Source: Flavobacterium psychrophilum
Lineage (GTDB): Bacteria; Bacteroidota; Bacteroidia; Flavobacteriales; Flavobacteriaceae
Assembly (NCBI GenBank): GCA_020720185.1
Contig: DYPB01000027.1
Location: 1-18,583 of the forward strand
Length of the DNA stretch: 18,583 bases
Direction of reading: 5' to 3'
The notes beneath the pieces were generated by a model. That model had not been told where the DNA came from. It saw only the letters and a program-made list of their open reading frames with translations, and did not search any database. The position numbers were made by a program, and so were the translations under genes. This document shows, one piece after another, positions 1-7,360 of the stretch (position 1 is the first letter of the stretch; every line of letters starts with the position of its first letter).

Positions 1-176
1 ATAATAACCACCATTTTTATAAATTTAATTTTAAATTATTTTTGTTATATTTAATAATTGTTAATAACATTTCAGAAATTAAAAAATATTTAAAAAAACT
101 TAATCCTTTTTTAATCATTGATTTTAATTTGTAATTGATTTAAACCATTACCTTTGTATTTATATATTAAATAAAA
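1..176. other. AT-rich intergenic region upstream of rnr
   Basis: This is very AT-rich sequence with no ORF that I can support. The gene to the left lies outside the window. The only interpretable element is the promoter-like box at 149-156, annotated separately. Confidence 0.6.
129..156 (+). promoter_or_regulatory. Probable rnr promoter (Bacteroidota -33/-7 type)
   Basis: TACCTTTG at 149-156 matches the Bacteroidota -7 consensus TAnnTTTG. A TTG at 129-131 lies 17 nt upstream, an acceptable -33 position. Transcription would start near 163, giving a leader of roughly 14 nt before the ATG at 177. The match is seen in the sequence; promoter activity is inferred. Confidence 0.55.
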
Positions 177-2354
177 ATGTCAAGAAAATTCAATAAACCC
201 GTTAATAAATCAAATGATTTCTCTGCAAAAATCGTAAAAATATTATCTCAAAATACTACTAAATCATATAATTATAAACAACTTGCTCTTCTTTTAGATT
301 ATGATGATACCAAAAGTAGAAACGAAATAATTAAAGATTTAAAAGTATTAGCTTCTAAAAAAACAATTACTGAAACCGAACCTGGTTTTTATATAATTAG
401 CACTGTATCAAATGATTATTATATAGGAACAGTTGATATGACAACTAAAAAATCAGGCTATTTTATTTGTCCTGAATATGGTGAAGATGTTTATATTCCT
501 ACTACAAACCTCAATCGAGCATTAGATGGTGATACTGTTAAAGTTTATATTTATAACCGTAGAAAAGGAAAACGAGCCGAAGCCGATGTGATTGAAATTA
601 TTGAAAGAAACAAAACTGAATTTGTAGGTGTTATCAAAATAATGGAAAATTGTGCATTTGTAACTACTTCAAATCCAAAAATGTACACCAGTATTTATAT
701 TTCGTTATCCAAAATTAATGATGCAAAAGATGGTGATGTTGTGTTGGTAAAAATGGAAGATTGGTCCTCTAAATCTGAATCTCCATCTGGAGAAGTTTTA
801 AAAATTTTAGGAAAACCGGGTGAACATAATACTGAAATTCATTCGATTTTAGCCGAATATGGTTTACCTTCAGAATTTCCTGTTGAAGTGGAAGATTTTG
901 CTCAAAAAATAGACACTTCTATTCAAGAATCGGAAATTAAAAATCGTAGAGATATGCGAAATATTCTCACTTTTACGATTGATCCAAAAGATGCAAAAGA
1001 TTTTGATGATGCTTTGTCTTTTAATAAACTACCAAACGGAAATTACGAAATTGGAATTCATATTGCTGATGTTTCTCATTATTTACAAGAAGGAACCATT
1101 CTTGATGACGAGGCTTATAATCGAGCTACTTCTGTTTATTTGGTCGATAGAGTTGTACCAATGTTACCTGAAGTTTTATCTAATTTTGCTTGTTCCTTGC
1201 GTCCAAATGAAGAAAAATATTGCTTCTCGGCAATTTTTGAAATCACTGACAAAGCAGTTATAAAAAATCAATGGTTTGGTAGAACAGTTATCAATTCTAA
1301 CCAGAGATTTGCATATGAAGAAGCACAGTATATCATTGAAAATCAAAACAATATTATACCAATTGAAATTTCTATAACTGACGATTCTTATAAAGTTTCA
1401 GACGAAATTGTTTTTGCAACTTTAAAATTAGATCAGTTGGCAAAAATTATGAGAAATAACAGAATGTCAGACGGTGCAATTTCATTTGATAAAGTGGAAG
1501 TAAAATTCAATTTATCTGAAAATGGAAATCCAGAAAGCGTTTATTTTAAAATTGCAAAAGATGCCAATCATTTAATTGAAGAGTTTATGTTGCTGGCAAA
1601 CAGAAAAGTAGCCGAATATATTGGTAAACAAAAAAAATCGTTTATTTATAGAATTCATGACGAACCAAATGAAGAAAAACTACTGGCAATGCAAGAATTA
1701 ATCAAAAAATTTGGTTATAATATTGACTTTAATTCTGGTTCAGTTTCTCATATTTTGAACGATTTAATGAAAGAAGTTCAAGGCAAAAAAGAGCAAAATT
1801 TGATTGATACACTTGCCATTCGGAGTATGAGTAAAGCAATTTATTCGACAGATAATATTGGGCATTATGGATTGGCGTTCGATTATTACAGTCATTTTAC
1901 AAGCCCAATTCGGCGTTATCCCGATGTGATGGTGCATCGACTATTGCAATTTTATTTAGACGGTGGAAAATCGGTAAATGCAGAATTGTATCAAACCAAA
2001 TCGTTGCATTGTTCAAAAATGGAACAATTAGCCACAAAAGCTGAACGAGATTCTATAAAATATATGCAGATAAAATATATGAAAGATAGAATTGATGAAG
2101 AATTTTTAGGCGTAATTTCTGGTGTAACCGAGTACGGAATTTTTGTAGAAATTATCGATAACAAATGCGAAGGAATGGTAAGAATTCGAGATATAACCGA
2201 CGATTATTATAGTTTTGACGAACGACAATATGCATTGGTTGGCGAACGCAAAAAAAGAATTTTACAACTTGGAGATGAAGTAATTGTAAAAGTAAAAACC
2301 GCCGATTTGATTAAAAAACAATTGGATTTTAATTTTATAAGAACTAATAATTAA
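177..2354 (+). CDS. rnr: Ribonuclease R (3'-5' exoribonuclease)
   Basis: RNase R is a processive, hydrolytic 3'-to-5' exoribonuclease that degrades structured RNA and takes part in mRNA and rRNA turnover. The 725-residue product has the family layout: a basic N-terminus with a winged-helix-like segment (about 15-75), two cold-shock/OB domains (about 80-215), the RNB catalytic domain (about 255-590) and a C-terminal S1 domain (about 640-722). The acidic metal-binding cluster is intact: Asp269, Asp275, Asp277 and Asp278 in IDPKDAKDFDDAL match the four catalytic aspartates of E. coli RNase R. The conserved YSHFTSPIRRYPD block is also present. The ATG at 177 follows a good -7 box, and the start MSRKF is plausible. 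It leads a plus-strand run, with only 14 nt before the next gene. Length is slightly below the E. coli protein but usual for RNase R. Identification is firm. Confidence 0.97.
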   Translation: MSRKFNKPVNKSNDFSAKIVKILSQNTTKSYNYKQLALLLDYDDTKSRNEIIKDLKVLASKKTITETEPGFYIISTVSNDYYIGTVDMTTKKSGYFICPEYGEDVYIPTTNLNRALDGDTVKVYIYNRRKGKRAEADVIEIIERNKTEFVGVIKIMENCAFVTTSNPKMYTSIYISLSKINDAKDGDVVLVKMEDWSSKSESPSGEVLKILGKPGEHNTEIHSILAEYGLPSEFPVEVEDFAQKIDTSIQESEIKNRRDMRNILTFTIDPKDAKDFDDALSFNKLPNGNYEIGIHIADVSHYLQEGTILDDEAYNRATSVYLVDRVVPMLPEVLSNFACSLRPNEEKYCFSAIFEITDKAVIKNQWFGRTVINSNQRFAYEEAQYIIENQNNIIPIEISITDDSYKVSDEIVFATLKLDQLAKIMRNNRMSDGAISFDKVEVKFNLSENGNPESVYFKIAKDANHLIEEFMLLANRKVAEYIGKQKKSFIYRIHDEPNEEKLLAMQELIKKFGYNIDFNSGSVSHILNDLMKEVQGKKEQNLIDTLAIRSMSKAIYSTDNIGHYGLAFDYYSHFTSPIRRYPDVMVHRLLQFYLDGGKSVNAELYQTKSLHCSKMEQLATKAERDSIKYMQIKYMKDRIDEEFLGVISGVTEYGIFVEIIDNKCEGMVRIRDITDDYYSFDERQYALVGERKKRILQLGDEVIVKVKTADLIKKQLDFNFIRTNN

Positions 2355-2368
2355 CTAAAAAAATAAAG

Positions 2369-3040
2369 ATGAAAAAACTTTTAATATTACTATTTACAAT
2401 AATTACACAAATAAATTTTGGACAAACTTTCAAAGAATTAGCTGATTTTAACAAACTAAAAACCTTTGACGGAATAACTTTAAAACTAATTCAATCCGAA
2501 GAAAATAAAATTTTAATTCCAGTTGATTATCAAGATAAAATTGAAATAATTACAATTAATGAGGAATTAAAAATAAGAATGAAAATAGAAAACACTTTTA
2601 AAGGAAAAGATGTTTATATCGAATTATATTTCAAAAACCTCGATTTTATTGATACTTCAGAAGGTTCATATATATTTAATGACAAACCATTAAAACAAAA
2701 ACATATCGATTTGAATACTAAAGAAGGTGCAAAAATTAATTTAATATTAGAAACAGAATCTTTAACAAGTAGAGCAGTTTCGGGTGCTATTTTAGATCTA
2801 TCAGGAGTTTCAAAATCAAATATTTGTAATTTAGGAACAGGAGCAAATTTAGAAGCAAAAAACCTAAAAACAGAACAAACCAATATACTAATTACAACAG
2901 GAGCAGAAGCAACAATTTTTGTATCCGAATTTCTTGATACAAATATCAAAACAGGAGGAAAATTATATGTATATGGAAATCCAAAAAAAGTAAATAAAAA
3001 AAACTTTTTAGGAGGTATTTTTAAATTATTAAAAGAATAA
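2369..3040 (+). CDS. Secreted head-GIN domain protein (DUF2807-like)
   Basis: This 223-residue protein starts with a typical signal peptide: MKK, a hydrophobic stretch (Leu4 to about Ile16), then a likely cleavage before Gln19 in NFGQ, a common Flavobacteriia pattern. The mature part is rich in short beta-strand-like repeats with regularly spaced Gly, Ala and Asn (for example GAILDLSGVSKSNICNLGTG). This resembles the putative auto-transporter adhesin/head-GIN family (DUF2807), thought to form a beta-helix in the periplasm or on the surface. There is no lipobox cysteine. It begins 14 nt after rnr with no promoter in the gap, so it is probably co-transcribed with rnr. The family has no established biochemical function. 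The assignment rests on pattern resemblance, not on a search; secretion is more certain than the family. Confidence 0.75.
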   Translation: MKKLLILLFTIITQINFGQTFKELADFNKLKTFDGITLKLIQSEENKILIPVDYQDKIEIITINEELKIRMKIENTFKGKDVYIELYFKNLDFIDTSEGSYIFNDKPLKQKHIDLNTKEGAKINLILETESLTSRAVSGAILDLSGVSKSNICNLGTGANLEAKNLKTEQTNILITTGAEATIFVSEFLDTNIKTGGKLYVYGNPKKVNKKNFLGGIFKLLKE

Positions 3041-3044
3041 TCAC

Positions 3045-3052
3045 TATTTTTG
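3045..3052 (+). promoter_or_regulatory. Possible -7 promoter box for the LysE-family gene
   Basis: TATTTTTG matches TAnnTTTG and lies 24 nt upstream of the ATG at 3076, in the 35-nt gap after the DUF2807 gene. No clear TTG sits 17-23 nt upstream. In DNA this AT-rich, chance matches are common, so a separate promoter here is only possible. Confidence 0.35.
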
Positions 3053-3075
3053 AATTTATTGAAAATTAAAATTAT

Positions 3076-3741
3076 ATGACCCAAGACATTTTATCAGGCA
3101 TACCACTCGGAATATTTTTAAGTTTTATGCTAGGACCTGTTTTTTTTATATTATTAGAAACCAGTGCTTTAAAAGGATTTAAAGCAGCATTTCTTCTTGA
3201 TTTAGGTGTAGTCTTTGCTGATATTGTATTTATTGCTATAGCTTATTTTAGTAGTTATAAACTTATTCAAACTATAAAAAACGATCCAGCAATTTATATT
3301 TTTGGTGGAATTTTAATGCTAACTTATGGAATTATTTCATATTTAAAAATAAATAAAATTTCAGACGAAAATGAATTTGTAGAAATTAAAAAAAGTACTT
3401 ATATAAGTTTTTTTATTAAAGGATTTTTATTAAATTTTATTAATGTAGGCGTACTTTTATTTTGGTTTTTAATATTAATTTCAGTAGGTCCAAAACTACA
3501 ACTTGAAACCACTAGAATGATAATTTTTTTCAGTTCAGTTATAGGAACTTACCTATTAGTTGATATAGGAAAAATAATCCTTGCAAAAAAATTAAAAAGT
3601 AAAATGACACCAGTTAACATTATTAAAATCAAAAAGTTAGTAAGTATTCTATTAATTATCTTTGGATTAGCATTAATGTTTCAAGGTTGGTTTCCGAATG
3701 ATAATAAACTTGCAAAAAAAGTTTTAGAAAAAATTAATTAA
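3076..3741 (+). CDS. LysE-family transporter
   Basis: This is an integral inner-membrane protein of 221 residues with about six hydrophobic segments, the size and topology of the LysE/RhtB/CadD exporter superfamily. The N-terminal block PLGIFLSFMLGPVFFILLET carries the family's conserved proline and glycine positions (PxG...GP) in the first helix. The basic central loop (about 92-110) and the C-terminal helix pair also fit. Family members export amino acids or other small molecules using the membrane potential; the substrate cannot be read from this sequence. It lies 35 nt after the DUF2807 gene and may be the last gene of the rnr run, or be transcribed separately from the -7-like box in the gap. 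No strong terminator separates it from the tRNA gene that follows. Confidence 0.85.
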   Translation: MTQDILSGIPLGIFLSFMLGPVFFILLETSALKGFKAAFLLDLGVVFADIVFIAIAYFSSYKLIQTIKNDPAIYIFGGILMLTYGIISYLKINKISDENEFVEIKKSTYISFFIKGFLLNFINVGVLLFWFLILISVGPKLQLETTRMIIFFSSVIGTYLLVDIGKIILAKKLKSKMTPVNIIKIKKLVSILLIIFGLALMFQGWFPNDNKLAKKVLEKIN

Positions 3742-3774
3742 TTTTTTTTATTTTTTATAATCAAAATAAAATCT

Positions 3775-3782
3775 TATTTTTG
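3775..3782 (+). promoter_or_regulatory. Probable -7 promoter box for tRNA-Cys
   Basis: TATTTTTG matches TAnnTTTG and ends 17 nt before the first base of the tRNA at 3800. This position suits an independent start with a very short 5' leader. A TTG -33 element is not evident; the region 20 nt upstream is a T-run. Confidence 0.5.
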
Positions 3783-3799
3783 CAATCCAATTAAATAAT

Positions 3800-3870
3800 G
3801 GCGTCGTGGCCGAGCGGCTAGGCTGGGCTCTGCAAAAGCTCCTACTCCGGTTCGAATCCGGACGATGCCT
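3800..3870 (+). tRNA. tRNA-Cys (anticodon GCA)
   Basis: This is a complete 71-nt cloverleaf. The acceptor arms GGCGTCG and CGATGCC pair over seven positions (one G-U). The anticodon stem GGGCT/AGCTC encloses the loop CTGCAAA, giving anticodon GCA, so it reads UGC and UGU. The T stem TCCGG/CCGGA encloses TTCGAAT. The discriminator base is U73, the identity element used by CysRS. CCA is not encoded, so it must be added after transcription. The last 21 nt of the gene are repeated further on (see the array at 3850-4175), but only this copy has a D arm and anticodon. Confidence 0.97.
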
Positions 3871-3871
3871 C

Positions 3872-3902
3872 AAAAATCCTCTAATTTAGTTAGGGGATTT
3901 TT
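3872..3902. terminator. Intrinsic terminator of tRNA-Cys
   Basis: This is a 13-bp stem, AAAAATCCTCTAA against TTAGGGGATTTTT (one G-U pair), with a TTTAG loop and a T tract made by the stem end. The A/T arms are symmetrical, so it could also act on minus-strand transcripts. It begins two bases after the tRNA discriminator. Confidence 0.8.
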
Positions 3903-3952
3903 ATTTGATTTTTAGAAAAAATTAAGTTCGAATATAAACGATACTTCTAAAT

Positions 3953-3977
3953 CTTTCAAATTTCTTTGAAGTTTTTT
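3953..3977 (+). terminator. Terminator-like hairpin of degenerate half-unit B
   Basis: TTTCAAA and TTTGAA pair around a short TTTC-containing loop and are followed by a run of seven T. It aligns without gaps to the first terminator, but the bases differ and the stem pairs in a shifted register, so a hairpin has been kept although the sequence has diverged. Confidence 0.5.
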
Positions 3978-4035
3978 TATTTAATTTTTAGAAAAAATTA
4001 GGAGTAAAATTAAGTTCGAATCCGGACGATGCCTC

Positions 4036-4066
4036 AAAAATCCTCTAATTTAGTTAGGGGATTTTT
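4036..4066. terminator. Second copy of the tRNA-Cys terminator
   Basis: This is an exact copy of the hairpin at 3872-3902, inside the duplicated unit. Facing folB from its 3' side, it may stop minus-strand transcripts from the folB operon, because no closer U-tailed hairpin is visible for folB. Confidence 0.6.
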
Positions 4067-4116
4067 ATTTGATTTTTAGAAAAAATTAAGTTCGAATATA
4101 AACGATACTTCTAAAT

Positions 4117-4141
4117 CTTTCAAATTTCTTTGAAGTTTTTT
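4117..4141 (+). terminator. Second copy of the half-unit B hairpin
   Basis: This is identical to the hairpin at 3953-3977, in the downstream copy of the 164-bp unit. It is followed by a T-run on the plus strand. Any real termination role is uncertain. Confidence 0.4.
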
Positions 4142-4186
4142 TATTTAATTTTTAGAAAAAATTAGGAGTAAAATTTAAAGAATACT

Positions 4187-4543
4187 TTAATTTTTTTGTT
4201 TTAATTTTATTTGCACCATTTCCACATCACCACCAATAGGTGGATTGATTTTTGAAACTACAATTTTTACTTTTTTTACAACTGGAATTGTATTTAAAAT
4301 TCTATCAATAATTCGTTGCGATACATTTTCTAAAAGATTAGAACGAATTGCCATTTCTTCTATAACTATTTGATTTAAAAGTACATAATCAACAGTGTCT
4401 TTTAAATTATCTGTTTGTGAGGACAAACTTAAATCGATTTTTATTTTCAAATCCACCCGATAATCTGATCCAATTTTTGATTCTTCAATCAAACAACCGT
4501 GGTATGAAAAAGTGCGGATATTTTTTAAAATTATTGTTCCCAA
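4187..4543 (-). CDS. folB: Dihydroneopterin aldolase
   Basis: FolB cleaves 7,8-dihydroneopterin to 6-hydroxymethyl-7,8-dihydropterin and glycolaldehyde in cytoplasmic folate synthesis, working as an oligomer of the tunnelling fold. The 118-residue length is normal for the family. Visible family features are the N-terminal YHG (14-16), Tyr53 in TVDYVLL, the pterin-anchoring glutamate (Glu72 in LLENV) and the lysine expected at the active site (Lys98 in VVSKINPP). The start MGTIIL is well placed before the first beta strand. It lies 6 nt downstream of the 191-residue orphan gene on the same strand, so the two are probably co-transcribed. No other folate gene is in the window. Its 3' end faces the tRNA-Cys repeat array. 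Confidence 0.92.
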   Translation of the reverse strand: MGTIILKNIRTFSYHGCLIEESKIGSDYRVDLKIKIDLSLSSQTDNLKDTVDYVLLNQIVIEEMAIRSNLLENVSQRIIDRILNTIPVVKKVKIVVSKINPPIGGDVEMVQIKLKQKN

Positions 4544-4549
4544 AATATG

Positions 4550-5125
4550 TTAATCATTTTTAAAAGTTAATATATAATTAACATAATCATCTGCTTTTTC
4601 TTTTGTAAGTATTTTATTATCATTATTTTTTAATAAATAACAACTTGAGTCAAGGTATTCTATATGTGTGAATTTTTCTGGAGAATAATACCTTTTTACA
4701 TATAACGAATAAACTTTATATCTTTTCGTATTTTTTATTGTGCTATCAGGATTTATATTAATTTTATTTTTTTTAATATCAGATTCATCAATAGTTGGAG
4801 CTCCCATAAAAGCAAATGAAGCTTTTGGATTTTGTTTAATTATTTCATAAGAAATATTTACTATTGTATTGAGTAAATAAAAAACATGTTTGTTGTTATT
4901 TTTAGAGTTTTTCTTTTTTGGAATCAACAAACTGAATCTATTTTTTGACAATCTATGGGTTTTTAAATAAAATTGAATGGCATAAATATTATGTTTATAG
5001 TTAATAACCTCAACAATATATTGCTGATTAATTATTTTTGATTTAAAAGTAAATATTTGTTGTAGGTTATTATAACTATCTTTTACAGATCCCTTATTAT
5101 CGTATTTATAACAAGGTTCTAACAT
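4550..5125 (-). CDS. Hypothetical protein, 191 residues, function unknown
   Basis: I do not recognise this protein with confidence. It is 191 residues, rich in Lys, Asn, Tyr and Ile, with no signal peptide or membrane segment, so probably a soluble cytoplasmic protein. Two blocks look like conserved-domain material: NPKASFAFMGAPT (about 110-122) and NTKRYKVYSLYVKRYYSPE (about 142-160), followed by an SSCYLL strand. Predicted structure is mixed alpha/beta. In-frame stops lie just upstream, so the ATG at 5125 is the only ATG start. It sits 30 nt after the 58-codon ORF and 6 nt before folB, all on the minus strand, which suggests one transcript. Its base composition is even more AT-rich than folB. 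It may be an accessory gene inserted next to a core one; a toxin, immunity or stress role would be guesswork. Confidence 0.75.
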   Translation of the reverse strand: MLEPCYKYDNKGSVKDSYNNLQQIFTFKSKIINQQYIVEVINYKHNIYAIQFYLKTHRLSKNRFSLLIPKKKNSKNNNKHVFYLLNTIVNISYEIIKQNPKASFAFMGAPTIDESDIKKNKININPDSTIKNTKRYKVYSLYVKRYYSPEKFTHIEYLDSSCYLLKNNDNKILTKEKADDYVNYILTFKND

Positions 5126-5155
5126 AAATTGTTAATAAGTAGAAAAAATAAAATC

Positions 5156-5332
5156 CTAGAAAGTTAAATAGGTATACTTGCTAGATCTATTATTATTTAC
5201 TTCAGTTGGAGTTAAAATTCGACCAGTATGTACCATAGTACAAGTGAAATCAAGATTTTCAATCTTTGAAATGTTTAATTTGTTCTTTTTCAATCCAATA
5301 TTTTTTGAAAATTTAAGAATATTAAGTTTCAT
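5156..5332 (-). CDS. Possible small protein, 58 residues
   Basis: An ATG at 5332 opens a 58-codon frame ending in TAG at 5156. The N-terminal half (MKLNILKFSKNIGLKKNKLN onward to Phe29) is Lys/Asn/Leu-rich. The C-terminal 29 residues hold seven Thr, two Ser and one Cys. That split loosely recalls precursors of ribosomally made peptides of Bacteroidota, with a Lys-rich leader and a Ser/Thr/Cys tail. However, there is no Gly-Gly cleavage site and no modification enzyme in the window. A good -7 box lies 34 nt upstream of the start codon. The frame ends 30 nt before the 191-residue gene on the same strand. It could equally be an uncharacterised small protein, a remnant of a larger gene, or a chance ORF in a leader. 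Confidence 0.4.
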   Translation of the reverse strand: MKLNILKFSKNIGLKKNKLNISKIENLDFTCTMVHTGRILTPTEVNNNRSSKYTYLTF

Positions 5333-5365
5333 GATTTTAAAATTACCTTGTTAATAAGTTTGGCA

Positions 5366-5373
5366 CAAATGTA
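5366..5373 (-). promoter_or_regulatory. Probable -7 promoter box for the small ORF - orphan - folB run
   Basis: On the minus strand this reads TACATTTG, matching TAnnTTTG. It lies 33 nt from the ATG at 5332, giving an inferred leader of about 25-30 nt. No clear TTG -33 element is visible in the T-rich upstream DNA. It is the best promoter candidate for everything from 5332 down to folB. Confidence 0.5.
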
Positions 5374-5461
5374 TATATAAAATTTTATAAAAAATAAAAT
5401 TAGGTATGTTTTTTTATAATTTTAACAAAATTACAAATTTTCTTAATTATCTATTATCTTT

Positions 5462-5494
5462 TTGTCAATTATCTATCTTCTATTTTTATCTTTG
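5462..5494 (+). promoter_or_regulatory. Probable glnS promoter
   Basis: TATCTTTG at 5487-5494 matches TAnnTTTG, and a TTG at 5462-5464 lies 22 nt upstream. Transcription would start near 5501, about 10 nt before the ATG at 5512. This is divergent from the promoter at 5366-5373, with roughly 90 nt between the two elements. Confidence 0.55.
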
Positions 5495-5511
5495 TAAAAA
5501 TAATTAAAATT

Positions 5512-7197
5512 ATGTTACCTGAAGAAAAATCACTCAATTTTATTGAGCAAATTATTGAAGAAGATTTAAAAAATGGATTATCAAAAGATAAATTGTGTTT
5601 CCGTTTTCCGCCAGAACCTAACGGATATTTACATTTAGGTCATGCCAGTGCAATTTGTTTAAATTTTGGGTTAGGTATTGATTATCAAGCTCCTGTAAAC
5701 CTTCGTTTTGATGATACTAATCCTGCAAAAGAAGAACAAGAATTTGTTGATGCTATTAAAAAAGACATCGAATGGCTTGGTTTTCAGTGGGATAAAGAAT
5801 GTTATGCATCCGATTATTTTCAACAAATGTATGATTGGGCAATTGCATTTATAAAATCTGGAAAAGCATATATTGATAGCCAAACTTCTGAAGAAATGGC
5901 AAAACAAAAAGGTACACCAACGACACCTGGAACAGATTCTCCTTTTAGAAATCGATCTATTGAAGAAAATTTAGACCTTTTTTATAGAATGAAAAATGGA
6001 GAATTTGAAGAAGGAACTCATATTTTGCGTGCAAAAATTGATATGAAAGCTACAAATATGTTGATGAGAGATCCAATAATGTATCGAATTTTAAAAAAAC
6101 ACCATCATCGAACAGGAAACGATTGGTGTATTTATCCAATGTACGACTGGGCTCATGGTGAAAGTGATTATTTAGAACAAATTTCCCATTCCTTTTGTAC
6201 ACTCGAATTTTTACCCCATCGTGAATTGTATGATTGGTTTTTAGATCAGGTTTATGATCACAATAAAGTTAGACCAAAACAACGAGAATTTGCTAGACGA
6301 AACCTTTCTCATACCGTTGTTTCAAAAAGAAAGTTATTGCAACTTGTTGATGAGAAAATAGTTACAGCTTGGGATGATCCACGAATGAGTACTATTTCTG
6401 GAATGAGAAGAAGGGGTTATACTGCACAATCTATTAAAAACTTTGCTAAAACTATTGGTATTGCAAAACGAACGAACTTAATTGATGTTTCTCTTTTGGA
6501 ATTTTGTGTCCGTGAAGATTTGAATAAAACTGCTCCACGAGTAATGGCAGTTTTAAATCCTGTTAAGTTATTGATTACCAATTATCCAGATGATAAAGAA
6601 GAATTTTTAGATGCCGAAAATAATCCAGAAGAAGATATAGTATCATATAGAAAATTACCTTTTTCAAAAGAATTATTTATAGAAAGAGAAGATTTTCAGG
6701 AAGAAGCTAATAAAAAATTTTTCCGATTGACTTTAGGAACAGAAGTGCGATTAAAAAACGCTTATATTATTAAAGGCGAACAAGTTATAAAAGATGCTTC
6801 TGGTAATATTACAGAAATTCATTGCATTTACGATAAAGATTCAAAATCAGGAAGTGGTACCGAAGCCAGCCAACGAAAAGTAAAAGGAACTATACACTGG
6901 GTTTCTACTAAACATGCAGTTGAGGCGGAAATTCGAATTTATGACAGATTGTTTAATAACGAAAATCCTGATGGAAATAAAGAAATAGATTTCAAAGAAT
7001 TTATTAATCCAAATTCTTTAGAAATTATAACTGGATATTTAGAGCCAAGTTTGAAATTAGCAAAAAAATTAAATCATTTTCAATTTCAGCGATTAGGATA
7101 TTTTTGTGTAGATAAAGATTCAACTACAGAAAAATTAGTTTTCAATAAAACAGTTGGATTAAAAGATACTTGGGCAAAAATTGAAAATAAGGAATAA
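5512..7197 (+). CDS. glnS: Glutaminyl-tRNA synthetase
   Basis: GlnRS charges tRNA-Gln with glutamine in one ATP-dependent step. The 561-residue product is a class Ic synthetase with the HIGH-type motif as PPEPNGYLHLGHA (HLGH at 41-44) and the KMSKS-type motif as VVSKRKL (269-275), close to the E. coli VMSKRKL. Other GlnRS signatures are LRFDDTNP (64-71) and the C-terminal two-barrel anticodon-binding region (about 340-550). There is no YqeY-like extension. The ATG at 5512 follows a good -7/-33 pair by about 10 nt. It is monocistronic by position: divergent from the folB run and closed by a hairpin at 7361-7388. Having GlnRS together with a separate GluRS in the window implies direct Gln-tRNA synthesis, with the GluRS probably discriminating. 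Confidence 0.97.
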   Translation: MLPEEKSLNFIEQIIEEDLKNGLSKDKLCFRFPPEPNGYLHLGHASAICLNFGLGIDYQAPVNLRFDDTNPAKEEQEFVDAIKKDIEWLGFQWDKECYASDYFQQMYDWAIAFIKSGKAYIDSQTSEEMAKQKGTPTTPGTDSPFRNRSIEENLDLFYRMKNGEFEEGTHILRAKIDMKATNMLMRDPIMYRILKKHHHRTGNDWCIYPMYDWAHGESDYLEQISHSFCTLEFLPHRELYDWFLDQVYDHNKVRPKQREFARRNLSHTVVSKRKLLQLVDEKIVTAWDDPRMSTISGMRRRGYTAQSIKNFAKTIGIAKRTNLIDVSLLEFCVREDLNKTAPRVMAVLNPVKLLITNYPDDKEEFLDAENNPEEDIVSYRKLPFSKELFIEREDFQEEANKKFFRLTLGTEVRLKNAYIIKGEQVIKDASGNITEIHCIYDKDSKSGSGTEASQRKVKGTIHWVSTKHAVEAEIRIYDRLFNNENPDGNKEIDFKEFINPNSLEIITGYLEPSLKLAKKLNHFQFQRLGYFCVDKDSTTEKLVFNKTVGLKDTWAKIENKE

Positions 7198-7283
7198 ATC
7201 TTAATTATAAATAAATTTTATCAAAATTAAAATTTTATAAATATTTTCTATTAAAAACAACCTTCATAAATTAATTTTAAGCA

Positions 7284-7326
7284 ATTTTCTAAAAACTGTC
7301 GAGTTAATTTACATTTTTTAGAAAAT
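7284..7326. repeat. 12-bp inverted repeat in glnS downstream region
   Basis: ATTTTCTAAAAA at 7284-7295 is the reverse complement of TTTTTAGAAAAT at 7315-7326, with a 19-nt spacer. It could form a weak, A/T-only hairpin in the 3' untranslated region of glnS. In such AT-rich DNA it may have no function. Confidence 0.6.
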
Positions 7327-7360
7327 CATCCATTAGAATCGCTAATTTTAATTTTAGCTT

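Larger units (their letters stand above)
3850..4175. repeat. Nested tandem array of the tRNA-Cys 3' end plus terminator
   Basis: A unit starting at 3850 in the T loop of tRNA-Cys is repeated at 4014 with a period of 164 bp; 3850-4011 and 4014-4175 are identical over 162 bp. Each unit is itself two related half-units. Half A (3850-3925 and 4014-4089) carries the intact tRNA 3' end, a strong hairpin and a T-rich tail. Half B (3926-4013 and 4090-4175) starts with the same GTTCGAAT, continues with a degenerate acceptor end, has its own shifted hairpin and ends in the same TTTTTAGAAAAAATTA tail. Thus there are four copies of a tRNA 3' end plus terminator: an old, diverged duplication, then a recent one. 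No integrase gene is nearby. Confidence 0.93.

Noticed and set aside
2614..3084. Minus-strand 156-codon ORF
   Set aside because: It overlaps the well-supported DUF2807 gene in antisense, is Phe/Ser-rich and has no family features.
4014..4034. A second tRNA gene after tRNA-Cys
   Set aside because: Only the T-loop and 3' acceptor part is repeated; there is no D arm, anticodon or 5' acceptor strand, so it cannot fold as a tRNA.
3850..4175. CRISPR array
   Set aside because: The repeats are directly adjacent without unique spacers, contain tRNA and terminator sequence, and no cas gene is present.
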